A DNA stretch of 59,683 nucleotides from an uncultured Corynebacterium sp. (lineage in GTDB: Bacteria; Actinomycetota; Actinomycetes; Mycobacteriales; Mycobacteriaceae): contig NZ_CALZFS010000002.1 in the NCBI RefSeq assembly GCF_945649885.1, positions 1 to 59,683 on the forward strand, written 5' to 3'. Under the pieces are notes generated by a model. It made no database searches. It had not been told where the DNA came from and saw only the letters and a program-made list of their open reading frames with translations. A program made the translations under genes and the position numbers. Of the stretch, positions 9,467-20,923 are shown piece after piece. How positions within the stretch are numbered: the stretch's first letter is position 1; each line of letters begins with the position of its first letter.

Positions 9467-10462
9467 CTACTTCCCTGCCCCACCGGTCATATCCGTGTCA
9501 CTGGAGTTTTTCTTCCCGATGCCGAATCCAGCAGAAGTCTGCTGTTTTCCGCCCTCAGACCTATCGTTTTCGTTGTCGCCTTCCCCAGCCAGAGATGCCT
9601 GGTATACAGGATCAACCTGCTCCGGGGTTTCACGGCCCTGCTTCAGGAAGAAGAACACCACCATCGCGCCGGCGAAGACCACAGCGGAGACGATCGTGTT
9701 GATACGCATGTCGAATACCATCGTGGCCTCATCGGTGCGCATCTGCTCAATCCAGAAGCGGCCAAGAGTGTAACCCGCCACGTAGAGCGCGAATACCCGA
9801 CCATGACCAAGACGGAACTTCTTGTCAGCCCACATGAGCAGGGCGAAGATGAGGAGATTCCACAACAGTTCATAGAGGAAGGTCGGGTGCACGGTAGCCA
9901 TCACCTCACCGGTGGATACTCCCGTCACCGGTGCCAGACGGCCGGTTTCATCAACACGGTAGTAGATCTCGAGAGCCCACGGGACATCAGTCTCCGCACC
10001 GTAGAGTTCCTGGTTGAACCAGTTGCCCAGGCGTCCAATGGCCTGGGCCAGGATGACAGCGGGTGCCACCGCATCGGCAAAGGGGCCCAGCGGAATCTTC
10101 TTATAACGGAAATAGGCCCATACGGCCAGCCCGCCCAGGATGACCGCACCCCAGATACCCAGCCCGCCATTGGTGATCTTCAAAGCATCAACAGGATCAC
10201 AGGTCTCACAGAAGTACTTCTGATTATCAGTGATCACATGATAGATACGGCCACCGATGATGCCCGCTGGCACCGCGATGATCGCTGCATCAAGAACCAC
10301 CTCAGGGTTACCACCACGAGCGGCGTAGCGTTTACGCGTCAACCAGATCGCCACCAGGATTCCGGCGATGATACACATCGCGTAGGCACGGATCGGAATG
10401 GGCCCGAGATTCCACACGCCCTGGGGCGGGGATGGGATTGCTGCCAGAGTCATGACATCCAC
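9467..10462 (-). CDS. lgt: Prolipoprotein diacylglyceryl transferase
   Basis: Transfers a diacylglyceryl group to the lipobox cysteine of prolipoproteins; an integral membrane enzyme. The 331 residues show about seven membrane segments, the signature [14 protein letters not shown] around residue 150, and the GRF motif near residue 238. A hydrophilic Asp/Asn/Ser-rich tail of about 50 residues follows the last helix. The enzyme works with LspA (at 52 kb here) on the lipoproteins encoded in this window. In mycobacteria lgt directly follows trpA; here it follows a degenerate trpC. Confidence 0.95.
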   Translation of the reverse strand: MDVMTLAAIPSPPQGVWNLGPIPIRAYAMCIIAGILVAIWLTRKRYAARGGNPEVVLDAAIIAVPAGIIGGRIYHVITDNQKYFCETCDPVDALKITNGGLGIWGAVILGGLAVWAYFRYKKIPLGPFADAVAPAVILAQAIGRLGNWFNQELYGAETDVPWALEIYYRVDETGRLAPVTGVSTGEVMATVHPTFLYELLWNLLIFALLMWADKKFRLGHGRVFALYVAGYTLGRFWIEQMRTDEATMVFDMRINTIVSAVVFAGAMVVFFFLKQGRETPEQVDPVYQASLAGEGDNENDRSEGGKQQTSAGFGIGKKNSSDTDMTGGAGK

Positions 10463-10697
10463 AGAAGTTTAAAACCTAACCGCTAATCAGCGCAGAGTGG
10501 GAAAATAGTAATGCCACTTAATCTAGCAACAACACGGGTACCACTCCCGGTTGCAGTGCCACCCGGGGGCCAAGAAATAGACATTTACCTCAAGGGGAAG
10601 TTCCCACATCCAGGTCAACATCTACAGTATCCGGAACATCCGGGCACACCCATGCCACGCTCTCAATCAACACGGGATCGCGCTCAGCGCGAGGAAG

Positions 10698-11483
10698 CTA
10701 GCGCGACGGGCAGGCCGGATGCATGCCTGCGGACACCAGGGACCGGATAGCAGCTAGCGGATTATGTGACACATAGACGGCATCAGCTGAATGCCGGGCA
10801 AAAGCCATGAGCTCCTTCGGGGTCCAACAGCCCCCCAAGACAAGACGCACAGCCTCTGCCGGCAGTCTCTCGCACACACCGGCGAAGGCTTCGGGCAGAG
10901 TCTTCGGGCCCTGATAACCCGTGACATCAACAGCCACCACAGATGCCCCGGCTTCCACAGCACGTGTGGCCTCATCAGGATTACGGACCTTCACCAGGGC
11001 AGTCATCCCCAGCGACTCAGTACGGTCCAGCAACGCCTCAAGTTTGTGCTGATCCATGGCCCACACAGCCAAGGACAAGGCATCCGCGCCCAAAACCCGC
11101 GCCTCATGGATCTGATAGGGATCAACAATGAGATCATCCAGAAAAAGTGGCAGCTCCACGGCTGCCTTGATCTCATTGATGTCCCGCACTGCCGCAGCAA
11201 ACTGGCCACGGCGGACGGTGTAGCTGAACATGGCCACCCCGAATTCCTCCAGGTGTTGTGCAAACTCAACCGGATTCTCGTGATCTGACCAGTCTGAGGC
11301 AAAACGGTCAAAAGCAGCCACCACATTACATCCGGAAGACAGGAACAACGAGCGGATATCACGTGCACCGGGAAGCCTGGATGATCGTGACGTGGCTTTA
11401 ATATCCTGAAATGTCACCTGCACCTCCCGTGCCGCGACTTCTGCTGCGACATCCTGGAGTATGCGGTTCTCAACTGTAACCAT
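10698..11483 (-). CDS. TrpC (indole-3-glycerol phosphate synthase) homologue lacking catalytic residues
   Basis: A 261-residue protein that aligns end to end with mycobacterial TrpC. It keeps stretches such as DPYQIHEARVLGADA (121-135) and LDRTESLGMTALV (152-164), and the end SLVSAGMHPACP. At every position that carries catalysis or substrate binding in true enzymes it differs: Glu to Ala57, Lys to Asp59, Lys to Asp116, Glu to Lys165, Asn to Asp186, and Glu-Ser to Leu216-Gly217. The frame is intact, so this is a pseudoenzyme rather than a broken gene. It sits between the Trp-region membrane protein and lgt, where trpC lies in mycobacteria, but trpB and trpA are absent. The fold is clear; the present role is unknown. 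Confidence 0.85.
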   Translation of the reverse strand: MVTVENRILQDVAAEVAAREVQVTFQDIKATSRSSRLPGARDIRSLFLSSGCNVVAAFDRFASDWSDHENPVEFAQHLEEFGVAMFSYTVRRGQFAAAVRDINEIKAAVELPLFLDDLIVDPYQIHEARVLGADALSLAVWAMDQHKLEALLDRTESLGMTALVKVRNPDEATRAVEAGASVVAVDVTGYQGPKTLPEAFAGVCERLPAEAVRLVLGGCWTPKELMAFARHSADAVYVSHNPLAAIRSLVSAGMHPACPSR

Positions 11484-11561
11484 GACCTGACCTCCTTCCT
11501 GCCTATGCAGGGATAAGATTATCCCGAGTACATATCGCGAAAGAAATCACGCCCCCGTTTT

Positions 11562-12230
11562 CTATTGCTGACCTGCGGTTTTGCCCCTACCCCCGGTGTT
11601 GTCGGTTGGGTCAATATCCTCATCCAGTGCGTCCCACATCACACGGCCGGAGTCAGGTGCCTGCTGCAGATCCGTACGGATTTTCTCCGCGCGGGCCTGG
11701 CGCCGTTCGTATTTGCTGGCCTGTACAGGGTTGGTTCCCGGACGCATGGCCAGCAGGACACCACCAAATAATGCCAGGGCGCAGCCGATCAATGCCACCA
11801 CCGCTGCCAGCGGGTGGGTACTCAGATCGGTGATCTCCGCCCACTCTGACAGCAGGGTGCCGGAATTTGCCCGCTGGCTGGCAATACCAGAGGTCAGCAG
11901 CGTGCGGGCGCGCTCTGCATCCTCAACAGTGGGCTCCCCGGTCAGCAGGGCCAGTGGGGAGAGGCTGGTTGCCACTGCCACCACGGCAGAGATAATCCCG
12001 ATGATTCTCCGACCCACACGGCGCAGCACCAGGCCGGCGACGCAGGCTGCTGCCAGCGCCAGGGCCAAGGCCATGATCTCAGTTGACCAGGTGGCACCGA
12101 CGAGTGATTGGGTGATGTCACCGGACTTGTCATCGAAGGCATCGACGGTGATCCAGTTCATCCGGGAGCTTATCCAGACCACCAGGGCACCAGCTCCGAT
12201 CATCAGGGCTGATAGCACGTGGGGTTTCAT
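11562..12230 (-). CDS. Trp-region conserved membrane protein (TIGR02234/TrpM-like)
   Basis: A 222-residue membrane protein of the actinobacterial family found inside trp operons, comparable with Rv1610 of M. tuberculosis. Hydrophobic segments lie near residues 5-25, 50-70, 76-98 and 140-162. The motif SSRMNWITV after the first helix matches the family pattern of helix followed by W-x-x-V. The C-terminal 50 residues are charged. It lies 49 bp after hisI and 78 bp before the TrpC homologue. Its presence without trp enzymes marks the locus as a remnant of a his-trp cluster. No biochemical function is known to me. Confidence 0.8.
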   Translation of the reverse strand: MKPHVLSALMIGAGALVVWISSRMNWITVDAFDDKSGDITQSLVGATWSTEIMALALALAAACVAGLVLRRVGRRIIGIISAVVAVATSLSPLALLTGEPTVEDAERARTLLTSGIASQRANSGTLLSEWAEITDLSTHPLAAVVALIGCALALFGGVLLAMRPGTNPVQASKYERRQARAEKIRTDLQQAPDSGRVMWDALDEDIDPTDNTGGRGKTAGQQ

Positions 12231-12279
12231 AGGGAGTTTCCTTTGCTTGTTGCTGTCGGAAGGGAGTGGCGAGGTTCTG

Positions 12280-12672
12280 CTAATCCGTGGTTGTCAGCAG
12301 CACATCTGCGTCAAAGCAGGTGCGGTCGCCAGTATGGCAGGCACCACCTGTCTGATGCACGGTCAGCAGGACGGTATCGCCATCGCAATCCAGGGCGACG
12401 CCGGTGACCTGCTGGACGTTGCCGGAGGTCAGGCCCTTGATCCAGTACTCATCGCGGGAGCGGGAGTAATACGTGCCCCGCCGGCTGGCGAGGGTGTAGG
12501 CCAGCGCATGGGTGTCCATCCAGGCCATCATGAGCACCTCTTTGGTGTCATCTGCCTGGACCACTGCGGGGATCAGCCCCTCGGCATTGAGTTTCAGTCG
12601 CCGCGCAACCTTAGCGTCGAGGGTGTAGTCCGCTGGGTTTTCACTGGCCCCACCCTTGTTCTGTCCACTCAC
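12280..12672 (-). CDS. hisI: Phosphoribosyl-AMP cyclohydrolase
   Basis: Opens the purine ring of PR-AMP, the third step of histidine synthesis; cytosolic and Zn/Mg-dependent. At 130 residues it is the single-domain form without a HisE domain. Motifs are VLMMAWMD, the [11 protein letters not shown] block, and the metal ligands in DCDGDT and [11 protein letters not shown]. The start is GTG at 12672, overlapping the hisF stop by 4 bp (GTGA), which indicates translational coupling. Confidence 0.96.
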   Translation of the reverse strand: MSGQNKGGASENPADYTLDAKVARRLKLNAEGLIPAVVQADDTKEVLMMAWMDTHALAYTLASRRGTYYSRSRDEYWIKGLTSGNVQQVTGVALDCDGDTVLLTVHQTGGACHTGDRTCFDADVLLTTTD

Positions 12673-13445
12673 TGTCGAACCTCAAAACCTGCACTCTTGA
12701 TGGCATCTTTGACCTCGGTGATGGAGACTTCACCGAAGTGGAAGATGGTCGCTGCCAGAACAGCATTTGCGCCTGCCTTGATGGCTGGGGGGAAGTGCTC
12801 CGCGGTGCCGGCACCACCGGACGCGATCACCGGAATGGAGACAGCCTCACGGACCTTCTCCAACAGCTCGATGTCAAAGCCATTCTTGGTGCCGTCGCCA
12901 TCCATGGAGTTGAGCAGGATCTCACCCACACCGAGGGCTTCACCACTGCGTGCCCATTCAATGGCATCCAGGCCGGCGGATTTGGTTCCCCCATGAGTGG
13001 TCACCTCAAAGCCGGAAGGCTGGGGGGTGCCACCTTCTGGGACACGGCGGGCATCAACGGACAAAACGATGCACTGGGCACCGAAGCGCTGGGAGAGCTC
13101 CGAAAGCAGTTCCGGGCGGGCGATGGCGGAGGTGTTCACACTGACCTTGTCGGCACCGGCACGCAGCAGCTGATCAACGTCTTCCACGCTGCGCACGCCA
13201 CCCCCGACGGTGAGGGGGATGAAGATCTGTTCTGCGGTGCGGCGGACCACATCAAGCATGGTGCCGCGTCCATCCTTGGAGGCGGAGACATCAAGGAAGG
13301 TCAGTTCATCAGCACCCTCCTCGCCATAACGCTTGGCCAGTTCCACCGGGTCCCCGGCATCACGGAGGTTTTCAAAGTTGACGCCCTTGACCACTCGGCC
13401 GTTGTCTACGTCCAGGCAGGGAATTACCCTGATTGCCACGCCCAT
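12669..13445 (-). CDS. hisF: Imidazole glycerol phosphate synthase, cyclase subunit
   Basis: With HisH it makes imidazole glycerol phosphate and AICAR. The 258-residue beta/alpha barrel shows [14 protein letters not shown], with catalytic Asp near residue 11, the second catalytic Asp in VLSVDARRV, and the phosphate loops TVGGGVRS and ASGGAGT. An 81-bp gap separates it from impA upstream; its stop overlaps the start of hisI. Confidence 0.97.
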   Translation of the reverse strand: MGVAIRVIPCLDVDNGRVVKGVNFENLRDAGDPVELAKRYGEEGADELTFLDVSASKDGRGTMLDVVRRTAEQIFIPLTVGGGVRSVEDVDQLLRAGADKVSVNTSAIARPELLSELSQRFGAQCIVLSVDARRVPEGGTPQPSGFEVTTHGGTKSAGLDAIEWARSGEALGVGEILLNSMDGDGTKNGFDIELLEKVREAVSIPVIASGGAGTAEHFPPAIKAGANAVLAATIFHFGEVSITEVKDAIKSAGFEVRQ

Positions 13446-13526
13446 GTTGCTGCTCTTTTCTTAAGGTCAGTTGTACTGTACTAACGTCTGTCGCAGTTTT
13501 ATTCAGAAAAGCTGCTTGTCCATCAC

Positions 13527-14318
13527 TTAAAGTCCGTGTTCCTCGCGAACCTTATTTATCGTACCCATCAGCACAGCATGGGCTTTTTCTGTTCCTGCGA
13601 TAACACCCTTGCCTGGTTTCCATTCCCCACCTTCGGTATCGGTGACCACGCCACCTGCTGCGCGCACCAGTATGACACCTGCTGCGTTATCCCAGACATG
13701 TGGACTGAAAGAGACACAGGTTCCAAAGATGCCCTCGGCGGTGAAGGCCAGATCAACACCGATGGAACCGGTGATACGGGGTCGCAGGTAGGAATCCGCC
13801 AGTTCAGACAACAGATCACGGCGGAGTTCCCCGGGGAAGGCCGTGTTCTTGGGTGTTGCCATGGAACTGAAACCCACATGGGCCACCAGATGGGACTGCT
13901 CTTCCAGTGGTTTCATCGGGGTGCCGTTGACCATCAGCGGAGAGCCGTCATAGGCGGTCAGGCGTTTGCCCAGCATGGGCATGGAGGTCACACCCAGGAT
14001 GGGTTGGTCGTCGACAAGCAGGGACACCAGGATCGATGACATGGGGTTGCTGGCGGCGAAGTTGGCGGTGCCATCAATGGGGTCAATGACCCAGCGGGTT
14101 CCGCTGTCGGTGCCGCCGCCCTCCTCCCCCACCACGGGGATGCCGGTTAGGTGGGTCAGCATCATCCGGATGTGGGATTCGATGGCGTAATCCACCTCGG
14201 TGGCAAAATCACCGGCGGTCTTCATCGTGGAGGGGGCGGCTCCGAAGCCTTCCATGAAGATGGTTTCGGCGTCATCAACCACGGCTTCCGCCATGGCCAG
14301 CATGTCACGGGCATCCAT
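13527..14318 (-). CDS. impA: Inositol monophosphatase family protein
   Basis: A Mg-dependent phosphatase of the IMPase/FBPase superfamily, 263 residues. Metal ligands are Glu65-Glu66 in VVGEEGG and Asp79/Asp82 in DPIDGT; the second motif, WDNAAG, lies near residue 209. Embedded between hisA (5-bp gap) and hisF, it could supply histidinol-phosphate phosphatase activity. However, in C. glutamicum that activity is assigned to a separate HisN, so inositol phosphate or another substrate is equally possible. Confidence 0.88.
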   Translation of the reverse strand: MDARDMLAMAEAVVDDAETIFMEGFGAAPSTMKTAGDFATEVDYAIESHIRMMLTHLTGIPVVGEEGGGTDSGTRWVIDPIDGTANFAASNPMSSILVSLLVDDQPILGVTSMPMLGKRLTAYDGSPLMVNGTPMKPLEEQSHLVAHVGFSSMATPKNTAFPGELRRDLLSELADSYLRPRITGSIGVDLAFTAEGIFGTCVSFSPHVWDNAAGVILVRAAGGVVTDTEGGEWKPGKGVIAGTEKAHAVLMGTINKVREEHGL

Positions 14319-14323
14319 GTGGG

Positions 14324-15064
14324 CTAACCCAGCTTTGCGACGGCGTCGAGCGCCTCAGTCAGGGTGAACTTGTGCTCGTAGAGCGCCTTGCCGATGATGA
14401 CGGAATCAATGCCCTCATCCTGGTACTTGGCCAGTTCCAGAACATCCTCAAGCGTGGAGATGCCACCGGAGGCAACAATCGGTGAATCCGTGGCTGCCGC
14501 AACCTCACGCAGCAGGTCAACATTCGGCCCGGTCAGGGTGCCGTCCTTGGACACATCGGTGACCACGAAACGGGTGCACCCCTGGGAATCCAGACGCTCC
14601 AGAACCTCCCAGAGGTCACCGCCATCAGAGACCCAGCCGTTGCCCTTGGTGCGCCACTGGCCTTCTTCCAGACGAACAGCGATGTCCACGGCCACCTTGT
14701 CGCCGTAGCGCTTGATCACATCGGCGATCCACTCCGGCTTCTCGAGTGCGGCGGTACCGATGTTGACGCGGGTGGCTCCGGTGGCAAGGGCGCGTTCCAG
14801 CGAGGCATCATCACGGATACCACCGGTCAGCTCTACCTTGATGTCGAGCTTCTTGGTGATCTCAGCCATCATCTCGTGGTTGGAGCCACGGTTGAATGCT
14901 GCATCAAGATCAACAAAGTGGAGCCATTCCGCTCCCTGTTCCTGCCACTTGAGGGCAGATTCCAAAGGGGTGCCGTAGGACTTTTCAGTGCCTGCCTCAC
15001 CCTGGTCGAGTCGGACTGCTTGGCCGTTGACAACATCGACGGCGGGAAGAATCGTGAAGGTCAT
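14324..15064 (-). CDS. hisA: ProFAR isomerase
   Basis: Isomerises ProFAR to PRFAR, the fourth step of histidine synthesis. A beta/alpha barrel of 246 residues with catalytic Asp in [15 protein letters not shown] and a second in [10 protein letters not shown]. Two in-frame ATGs sit at 15070 and 15064. I choose 15064 because the AGGA ribosome site is then 9 nt away, whereas it would be only 3 nt from 15070. Some actinobacterial HisA proteins also act as TrpF (PriA). As C. glutamicum has TrpF in a TrpCF fusion, a HisA-only role is more likely. Confidence 0.95.
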   Translation of the reverse strand: MTFTILPAVDVVNGQAVRLDQGEAGTEKSYGTPLESALKWQEQGAEWLHFVDLDAAFNRGSNHEMMAEITKKLDIKVELTGGIRDDASLERALATGATRVNIGTAALEKPEWIADVIKRYGDKVAVDIAVRLEEGQWRTKGNGWVSDGGDLWEVLERLDSQGCTRFVVTDVSKDGTLTGPNVDLLREVAAATDSPIVASGGISTLEDVLELAKYQDEGIDSVIIGKALYEHKFTLTEALDAVAKLG

Positions 15065-15082
15065 AGTCATTGATCCTAGCTA

Positions 15083-15718
15083 TTAGATGTGCTTGATCCA
15101 GTTACTGAGCAGCTGTGCGCCGGCATCGCCGGACTTTTCAGGGTGGAACTGGGTGGCCCACAGGGCACCATTTTCCACGGCGGCCACGAAACGATCATTC
15201 TCATGCTTGGCCCAGGTCACCAGCGGCGGAGCGGTCAGATCATCGGTGATCAGGGTCCAGTCACGCACACCATAGGAGTGGACGAAGTAGAAACGCTCAT
15301 CTTCGCTCATGCCTGCGAACATGTCGGAACCGGACTCCAGTTCCACAGTGTTCCAACCCATGTGCGGGAGGATATCCGCCTGCAGCTTTTCGACCTTCCC
15401 GGTCCACTCACCACATCCCATGGTCTTGATGCCGTGTTCAATACCTTCTTCAAACAGGATCTGCATACCCACACAGATGCCCATGACAGGACGTCCACCG
15501 GCCAGGCGGGTGCCGATGATGCGTTGTCCGAAGACCTCTCTGAGGCCTTTCATACAAGCGGCGTAAGCACCCACACCGGGCACCAGGAGGCCGTCGGCGT
15601 TGGTGCAGATATCAGGGTCATTGGTCACGATGACCTCCGCACCGACGCGTTCAAGTGCGCGCTGGGCGGAGCGGAGGTTTCCTGACCCGTAGTCGAGTAG
15701 AGCGACAGTTTTGGTCAT
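15083..15718 (-). CDS. hisH: Imidazole glycerol phosphate synthase, glutaminase subunit
   Basis: Supplies ammonia from glutamine to HisF. A class I amidotransferase of 211 residues with [12 protein letters not shown] at the start, the nucleophile Cys in [13 protein letters not shown], and the His-Glu pair in [10 protein letters not shown]. The start is ATG 15718 ([11 protein letters not shown]); an upstream in-frame ATG at 15739 would add seven residues not seen in the family. It lies 12 bp before the hisA reading frame. Confidence 0.96.
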   Translation of the reverse strand: MTKTVALLDYGSGNLRSAQRALERVGAEVIVTNDPDICTNADGLLVPGVGAYAACMKGLREVFGQRIIGTRLAGGRPVMGICVGMQILFEEGIEHGIKTMGCGEWTGKVEKLQADILPHMGWNTVELESGSDMFAGMSEDERFYFVHSYGVRDWTLITDDLTAPPLVTWAKHENDRFVAAVENGALWATQFHPEKSGDAGAQLLSNWIKHI

Positions 15719-15762
15719 GCGATCAGTGTAGGGCACCATCTTTTTCCGACCATCACCGCGAC

Positions 15763-17175
15763 CTACTTTTCGTCCACGTCCTTCCAGCCGGGCTGCTCAG
15801 TGGGTCGGGTGATCAGCTCATCAACAGCGACCGGATTGTCCGCCACACGCTGTCGGCGCACCGACCTCACGGTCTGCACCGCCCGGCGTGCCACGGGGAT
15901 CTGTCGCAGGCGTGCACGCGTGTTGTTGTACTCGGTCAAACGATGCTTGCCGACGATTCTGTCCGCCATCGTCAGCAGGATGCCCAGGAGGATGACCGCT
16001 GCACCGGCACCAAACGCACCGTTGTAGGCCAGGGTTGCTGCGACGATGCCCAGGAGGAAACTACCCAGACCGGTTCCGGCGTCATAGGAGATATTCCACA
16101 CCGCAGAGGCTTCAGACACCCGGGAACGTGGCAGGCGGAAGAACATGGACAGCAGTGCCTCGTTCTGCACCATGCCGAAACCACCGCCGAACAACACAGC
16201 ACCCACGGCCAGGAACCACACTGACCATTCCTGGTAGATGGTCACAGCAATGAGCAAAGTGCCGATGAAGGCCATGACCTGTGCCGGGATCATCGTGGCA
16301 CCGGGGATCCCGGTACGGTCAGCAATGACACCTGCCAGGTAACGGAACACCATGGCGGAACCACCGGCGATGGACAAGATGAGTCCACCCAAGACTGCAC
16401 CCAGAACCGGATCCAGTTGGATGACCGCTGCCGGAAGGAAGGAGGACACAGCACCAAAGGTCATGGACAGGGTGCTCACCGCCAGGGCTGGAATCAGCAC
16501 CAGCTTCCAGGCGGCCACCCCACGAGCCTGCTTTTCCTCCGGGTAGTCATATTTGCCCGGCTGCTGCTTTGCCGCTGCCTTGATCGCCGGGATGCGCAGA
16601 CACATCCCTGCTGCCACCAGTGCGATGACAGCACCAGTGATGTAGACAATGTCAAAACCCCATTGATTGCCGATCGCCAGACCCAGCGGCAAGAAAAGCA
16701 TCTGGGACAAGCCGATGAACACCCCTAGCATGCCGGAGGCCTTACCCAGGAAACGCACCGGGACCAGTTCTGCCACCAGTGCGGACTCCGCCACGGTCAG
16801 AGCACCGAAACCGATGCCACGAAGAGCGGAGACCACCAGGACAGGAAGTGGTTCCATGCCAATGATGTACCCCACTGCTGGAACACCCAACATGAAGGCG
16901 GAAAACACCATCACCGGGTTATAACCAATTTTGCGTAATGCTGCTGGAGTGAAGATCTGGGTGAGCACCGTGGCTGCCATGAAGACACCCGTGGTGGCAC
17001 CGGCCAGCGTGCTGCTGCCGCCACCGTTGAGTACCGCCAGGGGCACCACCGGGAGTAGAAGGGAGAAACTGCCGAATGCAGCTGCAACCGCCACGAGGAC
17101 GGCCACGAAACCGGGGCTTTTCCACATGCTGGGTAACTGCTCGATCTCAGCGCGTGTCAAAGCCCTGTTTTCCAA
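15763..17175 (-). CDS. MFS transporter inside the his cluster
   Basis: A 470-residue protein with about twelve membrane segments, a cytosolic N-terminus and a basic hydrophilic tail of about 60 residues. The general MFS pattern is clear but no drug-specific signature stands out. The TTG start at 17175 comes one base after the stop of the upstream small gene, so the pair is tightly coupled. An alternative start is Met17 (17127). Its place between hisB and hisH suggests export or import of a histidine-related compound, but that is inference only. Mycobacteria lack a transporter at this position. Confidence 0.85.
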   Translation of the reverse strand: MENRALTRAEIEQLPSMWKSPGFVAVLVAVAAAFGSFSLLLPVVPLAVLNGGGSSTLAGATTGVFMAATVLTQIFTPAALRKIGYNPVMVFSAFMLGVPAVGYIIGMEPLPVLVVSALRGIGFGALTVAESALVAELVPVRFLGKASGMLGVFIGLSQMLFLPLGLAIGNQWGFDIVYITGAVIALVAAGMCLRIPAIKAAAKQQPGKYDYPEEKQARGVAAWKLVLIPALAVSTLSMTFGAVSSFLPAAVIQLDPVLGAVLGGLILSIAGGSAMVFRYLAGVIADRTGIPGATMIPAQVMAFIGTLLIAVTIYQEWSVWFLAVGAVLFGGGFGMVQNEALLSMFFRLPRSRVSEASAVWNISYDAGTGLGSFLLGIVAATLAYNGAFGAGAAVILLGILLTMADRIVGKHRLTEYNNTRARLRQIPVARRAVQTVRSVRRQRVADNPVAVDELITRPTEQPGWKDVDEK

Positions 17176-17176
17176 A

Positions 17177-17404
17177 TTAAGTCATCTCTCCGATCATCCA
17201 CAGAATGCCACCGATTGCGGCGAGTGCACCGATCGCCCCGGCGACGATCATGCCCAGTTTGTTTTCAGCCTTATAAGCAGACCATGCGCCACCGATGAAC
17301 AGTCCGGCGAGGATGAATAATCCATAGATCATCCACCGGTTGCCGGTATCGGGAGCCTGGGGCGCGGTCGCAAGGACGATATCAGAAATTTGCAATGGGC
17401 TCAC
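17177..17404 (-). CDS. Small membrane protein in the his cluster, 75 aa
   Basis: A short protein with two hydrophobic helices (about residues 24-42 and 49-72) joined by the polar stretch SAYKAENKLG. It starts 3 bp after hisB and ends 1 bp before the MFS gene, so it is cotranscribed. It corresponds in position to the small orf described between hisB and the transporter in C. glutamicum. Possibly an accessory subunit of the transporter; no family name is known to me. Confidence 0.75.
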   Translation of the reverse strand: MSPLQISDIVLATAPQAPDTGNRWMIYGLFILAGLFIGGAWSAYKAENKLGMIVAGAIGALAAIGGILWMIGEMT

Positions 17405-17407
17405 CTT

Positions 17408-18016
17408 CTACAGCGCACCCTTGGTGGATGGGATTCCGGTCTGGCGGGGATCCATTTCCACAGCGGCGCGCAGAGCGCGGGCCACAGCTTTGTACTCAGC
17501 TTCGGTGATGTGGTGTGGGTCGCGACCATAGTGGCAGATCACGTGCAGGGTGATACGTGAATTCAGCGCGAGTGTTTCAAAGAAGTGCTCGTTGATCACG
17601 GTGGCATAGTGTCCACCGATGACCGCACTGATCATCTGGTCTGGTTCGCCGTTCATCACAAAGTATGGGCGTCCGGAGATATCCACCACGGATTCCACCA
17701 GGGCTTCATCCATGGGCAGCTGGCAGGAAGCGAAGCGACGGATGCCTTTCTTGTCCCCGACTGCGTCCAAGAGCGCCTGGCCCATGACGATCGCGGTGTC
17801 CTCCACGGTGTGGTGGGCATCGATTTCAATATCGCCCTTGGCGTGGACCTTGAGGTCAAAGCTGCCGTGTACGCCGAAGGCGGTGAGCATGTGGTCGAAG
17901 AAAGGCAGGCCGGTATCAACGTCCACCTTTCCGGTGCCATCGAGATTGATCTCGACGGAGATGTCGGATTCACTGGTCGTCCGGGTGGAACGGCCGATAC
18001 GAGGTGTAGAGGTCAT
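17408..18016 (-). CDS. hisB: Imidazoleglycerol-phosphate dehydratase
   Basis: Dehydrates imidazole glycerol phosphate to imidazole acetol phosphate. The 202 residues form the monofunctional dehydratase without the phosphatase domain of enterobacteria. Manganese-binding histidine motifs are [10 protein letters not shown] (about residue 75) and [19 protein letters not shown] (about 158-176), with the FFDHML motif near residue 40. It lies 34 bp after hisC. Confidence 0.97.
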   Translation of the reverse strand: MTSTPRIGRSTRTTSESDISVEINLDGTGKVDVDTGLPFFDHMLTAFGVHGSFDLKVHAKGDIEIDAHHTVEDTAIVMGQALLDAVGDKKGIRRFASCQLPMDEALVESVVDISGRPYFVMNGEPDQMISAVIGGHYATVINEHFFETLALNSRITLHVICHYGRDPHHITEAEYKAVARALRAAVEMDPRQTGIPSTKGAL

Positions 18017-18050
18017 GAAGAAAACGTCCTTAAAAGTCTGTTGTGAGGCT

Positions 18051-19190
<1,140 letters not shown>

Positions 19191-20522
19191 TTAAGCGTTG
19201 TTATCGGTGGTGGGAAGAGTTTCAAAGCGTGCCCGGATGGCTTCACCGTGGGCTGGGAGATCCTCGGCATCGGCGAAGTTGATCACGACATCCGAGATCT
19301 CCTTGAGCGCAGCCTCATCGTATTCAATGAGGTTGACCGGGCGTAGGAAGGTGTGGGTGGACAACCCGGAGGAGAAACGTGCGGTGCCGGAGGTGGGCAG
19401 CACGTGGTTGGAGCCTGCTGAGTAGTCTCCCAGTGGTACCGGGGAGAAGTCTCCAACGAAGATGGCGCCGGCATTACGGATGCGTTCGGATACAGTACGG
19501 GCGTTGACGGTGTGCACCTCGAGGTGTTCCGCCGCATACTGATCTGCCACGGCGATGCCGATCTCCAGGTTGTCCACCAGGACGATGCCACTTTGCTTTC
19601 CACGCAGTGCTTCAGCCACGCGGTCGGAGTTGCGGGTGATGGCATAGCGGGATTCGATCTCCCGGTTGACATCGTGGGCCAGCTGTTCGGAATCGGTGAT
19701 GAGCACAGAGGCAGCCATGACGTCATGTTCTGCCTGGCTGATCAGGTCATAGGCGACGTTGACGGCGTTGGCTGAATCATCAGCCAGGATGGCAATTTCT
19801 GTGGGGCCGGCTTCTGAGTCAATGCCCACAGCCCCCTGGACCAGGCGCTTGGCTGCGGTGACAAAGATGTTGCCTGGACCGGTGATCATGTCCACCGGTT
19901 CCAGATTCTTCTCATCATCGCCGTAGGCCAGCAGGGCAACGGCCTGACCGCCACCTACGGCCCAGACCTCATCCACTCCGAGGATGGAGCAGGCGGCCAG
20001 GATCGTCGGGTGTGGCCATCCGCCGTGATCGGCCTGTGGTGGGGAGGCCACCACGAGGGTGTTCACCCCGGCTTCCTGCGCTGGGACGACATTCATGACG
20101 ACACTGGAGGGGTACACCGCATTGCCACCCGGAACATAGAGTCCAACGCGGTCGACAGGGAGGAAACGTTCAGTGACGGTGCCACCCGGGTACAGCTCCG
20201 TGGTGTGCTCCCTCGGCTTCTGGTCGGCGTGGACCTTGCGGACCCGCAGGATGGACTCCTCGATGGCTTCCCGGACCTTGGGCTCCAGAGAACCTTCGGC
20301 GGCCTTGAGCACGTCAGCAGGCACCCGCACCGAGGTGGGACGGATATGGTCAAATTTCTCGCCGTAGTCCAGCGCGGCGTCAGCGCCACGGTTTTTCACG
20401 TCATCGACCATCGGCTCCACAATGGGCAGGACAGATGCGACATCTGTGCCTCCCCGTGGCAGTGCGCGTCGGATGTCGCTCTTGGATGGTGTTTGACCAC
20501 GGAGGTCCGTGACATTCAGCAT
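19191..20522 (-). CDS. hisD: Histidinol dehydrogenase
   Basis: Oxidises histidinol to histidine in two NAD-dependent steps; zinc enzyme. It has 443 residues with the signature [10 protein letters not shown], the AEHD motif near residue 260 and EHLEVHT near residue 345. It is the first gene of the his cluster. ATG 20522 is preceded by an AGGGAGA ribosome site and by a long untranslated leader. Confidence 0.97.
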   Translation of the reverse strand: MLNVTDLRGQTPSKSDIRRALPRGGTDVASVLPIVEPMVDDVKNRGADAALDYGEKFDHIRPTSVRVPADVLKAAEGSLEPKVREAIEESILRVRKVHADQKPREHTTELYPGGTVTERFLPVDRVGLYVPGGNAVYPSSVVMNVVPAQEAGVNTLVVASPPQADHGGWPHPTILAACSILGVDEVWAVGGGQAVALLAYGDDEKNLEPVDMITGPGNIFVTAAKRLVQGAVGIDSEAGPTEIAILADDSANAVNVAYDLISQAEHDVMAASVLITDSEQLAHDVNREIESRYAITRNSDRVAEALRGKQSGIVLVDNLEIGIAVADQYAAEHLEVHTVNARTVSERIRNAGAIFVGDFSPVPLGDYSAGSNHVLPTSGTARFSSGLSTHTFLRPVNLIEYDEAALKEISDVVINFADAEDLPAHGEAIRARFETLPTTDNNA

Positions 20523-20718
20523 GGCGAGAATTTCTCCCTAAAGTTTGGGGCTTCTGCAAAAGGCCGTTGGTGTTGGGCATTGCCGCGATGAGATCCCCTG
20601 ACTGATGGAAACCACATCTGAGGTTATACAACGCGTGCTGCTTCACACCACACGGTTACCTATTGTATTCCCCACCCGGATTAAAACTGATTTGGGTACA
20701 GAACTGGGGGTTTCCTTT
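20523..20718 (-). promoter_or_regulatory. hisD leader, possible tRNA-dependent regulation
   Basis: The 401 bp between hisD and the YbjN gene hold the his promoter and leader. From literature memory, the C. glutamicum hisD transcript starts about 196 nt upstream and is controlled by a T-box with a histidine specifier. In this sequence I see short hairpins, including one that could occlude the ribosome site (GAGA and TCTC, at about 20527-20538). I found no canonical T-box motif. Bases 20719-20923 contain only putative promoter sequence and the ribosome site AGGAAAGG of the next gene. Confidence 0.3.
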
Positions 20719-20923
20719 AGACTGATAAACCAGACTTAAATAATCCCTACGGACTTACCCCGATAGTGTCCCCTTGGGGGCATACCTACCGCTGCCGGTC
20801 ACTCACCTTCTGGGTGGACCATCTCAGGATGACATTATCGTTCGTACCGACCAAACTTTCATCGGCAGGACAAGCTGATGAGCATAACCCCCCGCACCAC
20901 AGGAAAGGATCGGGCTTCACACT

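Noticed and set aside
9431..10486. A 351-codon plus-strand frame over lgt
   Set aside because: Antisense of a conserved membrane enzyme; the product is polar with no domain.
10511..10750. A 79-codon frame between lgt and the trpC-like gene
   Set aside because: Pro/Arg-rich with no ribosome site, and it runs into the trpC-like coding region; most likely noise in the scar left by trp gene loss.
11581..12996. A 471-codon plus-strand frame spanning the Trp-region membrane protein, hisI and part of hisF
   Set aside because: It crosses three real minus-strand genes and has no conserved motif.
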